Translations under genes and position numbers: made by a program | The notes under the pieces: generated by a model | What the model saw: only the letters and a program-made list of their open reading frames with translations | The model's database searches: none | What the model was told of the DNA's origin: nothing | Part shown: positions 5,863 through 8,629 of the stretch, piece after piece | How positions within the stretch are numbered: the stretch's first letter is position 1 | Layout of the letters: each line of letters starts with the position of its first letter | Source: Methanobacterium sp. UBA8 | GTDB taxonomy: Archaea; Methanobacteriota; Methanobacteria; Methanobacteriales; Methanobacteriaceae | DNA: 8,629 nt | Assembly (NCBI GenBank): GCA_002509665.1 | Contig: DADN01000117.1 | Span: 1-8,629 of the forward strand | Direction of reading: 5' to 3'

Positions 5863-7278
5863 TTAAAACATTTTGTCTAAAAGTTCACCTGCAGGATCCA
5901 TGCCCTGCGCACCAATTAATAAAATTGTGTCTTTTTTATGTGATAATTTAAGTACATTTTTCAATGCATCATATAATTTCTCATTAAAGATATATGTTAT
6001 TTCTTCCTTTTCAAGTGCATCTATAAATACTTTTTTTTCAGTATCTGTTACTGTATTTAAATTGTCTACAACATCAGTGCTGCTTGTTATAATTAGTTTA
6101 TAAGGAATGTTTTGAAGTCCTTTAGCAACAGCTTCAGCATTTGCCTGGTTAATACTTTCTCCTCTTGATCCTCGAATCGCTGAAACCACAAAGAGCGTTC
6201 CATCTCCAATTAAAGCAGCATTTTGCATTGTAGCGAGAATTCCGTCTGGATTATGTGCAAAATCATCTATTATGCATGGATCTTTGTGTATTATTGTAAA
6301 TCTCCTTTTTAATGCTTTATATGATGAAATTGCACTTTCAATGATTTCAAGATCAACATCTAAAGCTATAGCTGCACCTGCAGCAGCCATGGTATTCTGG
6401 ATAAAATGACAGCTTTTAAATGGCAAATATTCGGTTTTAATTAAAATATTGTCTTTATAAGAGATTCCTGCACTATCAAATTTAATATCTGCATTATCTC
6501 CGAAAAATAAGATTTTTTCATAATTTGAAGTTAAATCTTTCATTTTCAAAACAAGAGGATCATCACAATTTAATATCAATGATCCATTCTCCTTTAATCC
6601 TTTAACTGCACCTGAAGTTTCATCAAATGTTTCTTCAATAGAATTTACGAGTCCTATGTGATCCAGGGCTACATTGGTTATAATCACTACATCTGGATTG
6701 ATTGCAGATGTCATTATGTAGGCATGGTCTTTCATGATATCGCCGAGCCAACCTTGAACTTCAGAAACTTCTATTACTGCTGCTTCGATATCTGCATCGA
6801 ATTCTGCAATTTGTTTTGCAACCATGGGATCTATAAGTGTGTTAAATTCAGATTCAGAATCAGTATTTGTATATGTACTGTAACCAGCTTCCTTTAAAAT
6901 ATGATAAATCATGTGGGTAGTTGTGGATTTTCCGTTAGTTCCAGTTACCACAACACGTAAAGAGTCTTTTGCAAATTTTTCTAGAGCCCAATTAATAGCA
7001 AAAGCATTGGCCAGTTCTATTTTTTCTGTTACTATAAATGGTAGTTCCAGTTCTTTTGCAGTTTTTACTGCACTGCCCTTAGGGTTTTGAGTTATTATGC
7101 ATGAAACACCTTTTTTAGCAGCGATTTGTACCCCTGTTTCATCTATCCAGTGTCTTATTACTGCATCTCCCTTTTTAGCATCCTTTAAAATATTAAAAAT
7201 ACCATTCATATCTTTGTTAGGGCCTGTGAGTGTTCCTTCTACTTTTTCTGCAATAATCGACGTTGTAAGCTCTTTCAT
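5863..7278 (-). CDS. Mur-family peptide ligase, probable pseudomurein peptide ligase (pMurE/pMurC type)
   Basis: An ATP-dependent amide ligase of 471 residues with the three-domain Mur layout. The N-terminal substrate domain covers about 1-105. The central ATPase domain has the P-loop GTNGKST at 113-119, the EVSE motif (Glu170, Glu173) and TNVALDHIG at 201-209. In the C-terminal part come QNTMAAAGAA (Asn295), KRRF at 324-327 and DDFAHNP at 338-344. It should add an amino acid to the UDP-linked pseudomurein peptide by way of an acyl-phosphate; which residue it adds cannot be read from the sequence. The MurE DNPR motif for diaminopimelate is absent. The Lys that is carbamylated in MurD/E/F appears to be missing (Asp219-Glu220-Thr221 align there). 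A MraY-adjacent ligase (Mth734, pMurE) is known from Methanothermobacter as I recall, so orthology is likely. The ATG has a partial GTGA ribosome binding site, and an own promoter seems present. Confidence 0.88.
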   Translation of the reverse strand: MKELTTSIIAEKVEGTLTGPNKDMNGIFNILKDAKKGDAVIRHWIDETGVQIAAKKGVSCIITQNPKGSAVKTAKELELPFIVTEKIELANAFAINWALEKFAKDSLRVVVTGTNGKSTTTHMIYHILKEAGYSTYTNTDSESEFNTLIDPMVAKQIAEFDADIEAAVIEVSEVQGWLGDIMKDHAYIMTSAINPDVVIITNVALDHIGLVNSIEETFDETSGAVKGLKENGSLILNCDDPLVLKMKDLTSNYEKILFFGDNADIKFDSAGISYKDNILIKTEYLPFKSCHFIQNTMAAAGAAIALDVDLEIIESAISSYKALKRRFTIIHKDPCIIDDFAHNPDGILATMQNAALIGDGTLFVVSAIRGSRGESINQANAEAVAKGLQNIPYKLIITSSTDVVDNLNTVTDTEKKVFIDALEKEEITYIFNEKLYDALKNVLKLSHKKDTILLIGAQGMDPAGELLDKMF

Positions 7279-7315
7279 TTTTTCACAATTTGTAATCTAA
7301 TAATTCTATATGATC

Positions 7316-7326
7316 TAATTATAATG
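7316..7326 (-). promoter_or_regulatory. Candidate TATA box for the Mur ligase
   Basis: The minus strand reads CATTATAATTA. A start about 26 nt downstream would fall near 7293, giving a leader of about 15 nt before the ATG at 7278. Together with the U-rich terminator just upstream, this suggests that the ligase begins its own transcription unit rather than depending on mraY transcription. Confidence 0.4.
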
Positions 7327-7354
7327 TGATGTTAAAATTCTAGATAAGTATTTT

Positions 7355-7373
7355 CCCTATTTTGACCCTATTT
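7355..7373 (-). repeat. Two direct AAATAGGG repeats, 11 bp apart, upstream of the Mur ligase promoter
   Basis: On the minus strand AAATAGGG occurs at 7373-7366 and again at 7362-7355, an 11-bp period close to one helical turn. The pair lies about 30-55 bp upstream of the candidate TATA box, where archaeal activators commonly bind. Low-complexity chance cannot be excluded, but the GGG triplets stand out in an AT-rich gap. Confidence 0.4.
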
Positions 7374-7391
7374 CAAAAAAATGTAAAAAAG
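7374..7391 (-). terminator. U-rich terminator after mraY homologue
   Basis: The transcript reads CUUUUUUACAUUUUUUUG, two U-tracts of 6 and 7, starting 4 nt after the TAA of the gene at 7396-8475. No stem precedes it. Archaeal RNA polymerase terminates efficiently at such U-tracts alone, so partial or full termination is likely here. Confidence 0.55.
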
Positions 7392-7395
7392 ATAT

Positions 7396-8475
7396 TTAAA
7401 TTATAAATGCGTGGTAGAAATAAAGTGCTAGAATACATATTATAATTGTAATTCCCCAATAGAGGAGCACTATTTTCTTTTCTGAAAGTCCTTTATAATT
7501 TAAAGTATGGTGTAACGGTTCTACTGGGAGGTTTATAATATGGGCACGATGTAAAAGGCTTATTATAACTGAAACTATTGGAATAGCAAGGGCAATCAGT
7601 GCGAAGTATAATACATTGCCTAAAAATGCTGCTGTAATGTAACCTGCTCCTAATGCGAAAGAACCAGTATCTCCCATAAATATGCTGGCAGGATATCTAT
7701 TTAGGGCTAGGAAACCGAATGAAACTCCGGAAAGTGCTATAAATGGAAGTGCACCATCTACATTATTGATTGTAAGGGCAAAAATTGCACAGGCAGAGGA
7801 TGCTATTGCAAGTATTCCCGCTGCAAGACCGTCCATACCGTCAATAAGGTTTACTGCATTTATAGCTCCAACTATACCAAATATTACAACGGGTATTATG
7901 AAATAGCCTATATTGATTCCGAGCACTGAGGAACTAACAGCTCCTGAACCTAATAAAAATAATGAAATTATAATCTGGGCAATTATTTTTTCACTTTCTT
8001 CTACTTCACTTTTAATTGGGGCTTCACCAACTATTTCAACTTTTTTCTCAGCTAAATATTTCACTAAATCTTTTTTAGCTTTTTCAGTTGCAACTCGTGC
8101 TTCTTCCCCGGGTTTAAGCATTAATCTGCCCATTTCTATTGGTGCGGAGTATATATTTCGAACCTTTTTTTGAATTTCTTTGGTTTTAAGTCCAAGTAAA
8201 TCATCTAAAAGTCCTATAATTCCTGCAGTTGCCATTATAATGGCCACTATCATTAAGTATCTATTTGTAAAGTAGATTGACGAAGTAAGGAGAATCCCCA
8301 GTAAAATTGCAAGCCCTCCCATTGTAGGAGTCCCTGCTTTATGGCTGTGTTCGGTCACAATAGGTTTATCTGTTACATTGGCTTCTATCAATACTCTTTT
8401 TATGACTATTGTAAAGAATATGGTTGATAATAATGCAATAATGAATATCAAAATGTCTATCTGGAAATTATTCAA
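7396..8475 (-). CDS. mraY: MraY-family lipid-carrier phospho-sugar-peptide transferase (pseudomurein lipid I synthesis)
   Basis: A 359-residue polytopic protein of the MraY/WecA superfamily, which transfers a UDP-linked sugar phosphate to a polyprenyl phosphate at the inner face of the membrane. Signatures in order: HKAGTPTMGG at 45-54; the metal-binding Asp91-Asp92 in LLDDLLG; NAVNLIDGMDGLA at 206-218; FMGDTGSFALG at 266-276 with Asp269; and PLHHTLNYKG at 320-329. The HKxGTPTMGG and PLHH motifs mark it as MraY-like rather than WecA-like. The bacterial HHH triad reads HHT here (Thr324). The cytoplasmic loop after Asp91-Asp92 (about 97-163) is long and charged, much longer than in bacterial MraY. 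The start is TTG, supported by a strong ribosome binding site; no other Met occurs before the conserved Met52. Its position before a Mur ligase supports pseudomurein precursor synthesis. The symbol denotes homology; the substrate is the pseudomurein, not murein, precursor. Confidence 0.9.
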   Translation of the reverse strand: MNNFQIDILIFIIALLSTIFFTIVIKRVLIEANVTDKPIVTEHSHKAGTPTMGGLAILLGILLTSSIYFTNRYLMIVAIIMATAGIIGLLDDLLGLKTKEIQKKVRNIYSAPIEMGRLMLKPGEEARVATEKAKKDLVKYLAEKKVEIVGEAPIKSEVEESEKIIAQIIISLFLLGSGAVSSSVLGINIGYFIIPVVIFGIVGAINAVNLIDGMDGLAAGILAIASSACAIFALTINNVDGALPFIALSGVSFGFLALNRYPASIFMGDTGSFALGAGYITAAFLGNVLYFALIALAIPIVSVIISLLHRAHIINLPVEPLHHTLNYKGLSEKKIVLLYWGITIIICILALYFYHAFII

Positions 8476-8478
8476 CTT

Positions 8479-8486
8479 ACCACCTT
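8479..8486 (-). promoter_or_regulatory. Ribosome binding site supporting a TTG start for the MraY homologue
   Basis: AAGGTGGT lies 3 nt before the TTG at 8475, matching the GGTGAT-3nt-start pattern of other genes here with one mismatch. No ATG or GTG is available nearby that would keep the first membrane helix, so TTG is very likely the true start. Confidence 0.8.
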
Positions 8487-8532
8487 ATATTAAATTTATC
8501 ATCTTATTATTACTAACTATGGCTTTTTTATG

Positions 8533-8545
8533 TTTATTATATTTA
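8533..8545 (-). promoter_or_regulatory. Candidate TATA box for the MraY homologue
   Basis: The minus strand reads TAAATATAATAAA. Transcription would begin near 8513, leaving a leader of about 38 nt before the TTG. Several other AT-rich stretches in this region could serve as well, so the choice is weak. Confidence 0.3.
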
Positions 8546-8583
8546 TTTATTAAAATTTAATGTTTTGTTTTTGACATTACTCG

Positions 8584-8626
8584 CTCAAAATCTCTCAAAA
8601 ATCGAAGATTTTTGCATGCTTTGCAT
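8584..8626. repeat. Cluster of short repeats and two small hairpins at the window edge
   Basis: CTCAAAAT occurs in tandem (8584-8591 and, with one extra A, 8594-8602). It runs into a perfect 8-bp inverted repeat with a 3-nt loop (8596-8603 / 8607-8614; CAAAAATC-GAA-GATTTTTG). This is followed by a 4-bp inverted repeat (ATGC-TTT-GCAT, 8616-8626). It lies upstream of the MraY homologue, beyond its candidate promoter. It could be the terminator of a gene outside the window or one copy of a dispersed palindromic repeat. Confidence 0.5.
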
Positions 8627-8629
8627 TTT

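Noticed and set aside
5873..8560. Plus-strand frames at 5873-6103, 6658-6897, 7097-7300, 7682-7906, 7913-8173 and 8378-8560
   Set aside because: They are antisense to the Mur ligase and MraY genes and show no domain or start signal.
1..8629. CRISPR arrays, tRNA or rRNA genes, insertion sequences, defence systems
   Set aside because: No regularly spaced repeats, cloverleaf-like segments, transposase or recombinase motifs, or defence-type domains were found on either strand.

Overview
This AT-rich window, with every supported gene on the minus strand, looks like a pseudomurein-walled methanogen of the Methanobacteriales, most likely a Methanobacterium-like species. The main reason is an archaeal MraY-type glycosyltransferase next to an archaeal Mur-type peptide ligase. 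Start signals also look archaeal: several genes carry a GGTGAT-like Shine-Dalgarno at one fixed distance from the start codon, and candidate TATA boxes lie about 25 nt upstream of plausible transcription starts. The genus is an inference.

Read in the direction of transcription (right to left), the right half is a cell-envelope cluster. An MraY-like lipid-carrier transferase (TTG start, 7396-8475) is followed by a 117-bp control region with a U-rich terminator, a helically phased direct repeat and a TATA box. Next come the Mur ligase (5863-7278), a short single-pass protein with a POTRA-like exported domain (5348-5806), and a secreted, C-terminally anchored protein of unknown function (4061-5344). 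The last two are 3 nt apart and end in a hairpin plus U-run terminator. MraY and the ligase would make and build up the lipid-linked pseudomurein precursor on the inner face of the membrane. The last two genes place protein domains outside the membrane, where the precursor is assembled. The order MraY, Mur ligase, POTRA protein recalls the bacterial dcw cluster (mraY, mur, ftsQ), and this pair is the best candidate in the window for an undescribed system.

The middle (3379-4060) is largely non-coding and AT-rich. It holds the terminator, a possible 85-residue small membrane protein (3424-3681), and otherwise nothing recognised.

The left half is a two-gene transporter operon: a 14-TM DHA2-type MFS exporter (1771-3366) and a CPA1-type Na+/H+ antiporter (505-1755), 15 nt apart. 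A 346-bp non-coding gap follows. The window then ends inside the 5' part of a small conserved gene (1-158, possibly DUF356) with a good promoter and ribosome binding site.

Three starts were set from ribosome binding sites: TTG for the MraY homologue, the second in-frame Met for the MFS gene, and an ATG 21 nt inside the longest reading frame for the POTRA-like gene. All motif and domain calls are by eye; no database search was possible.
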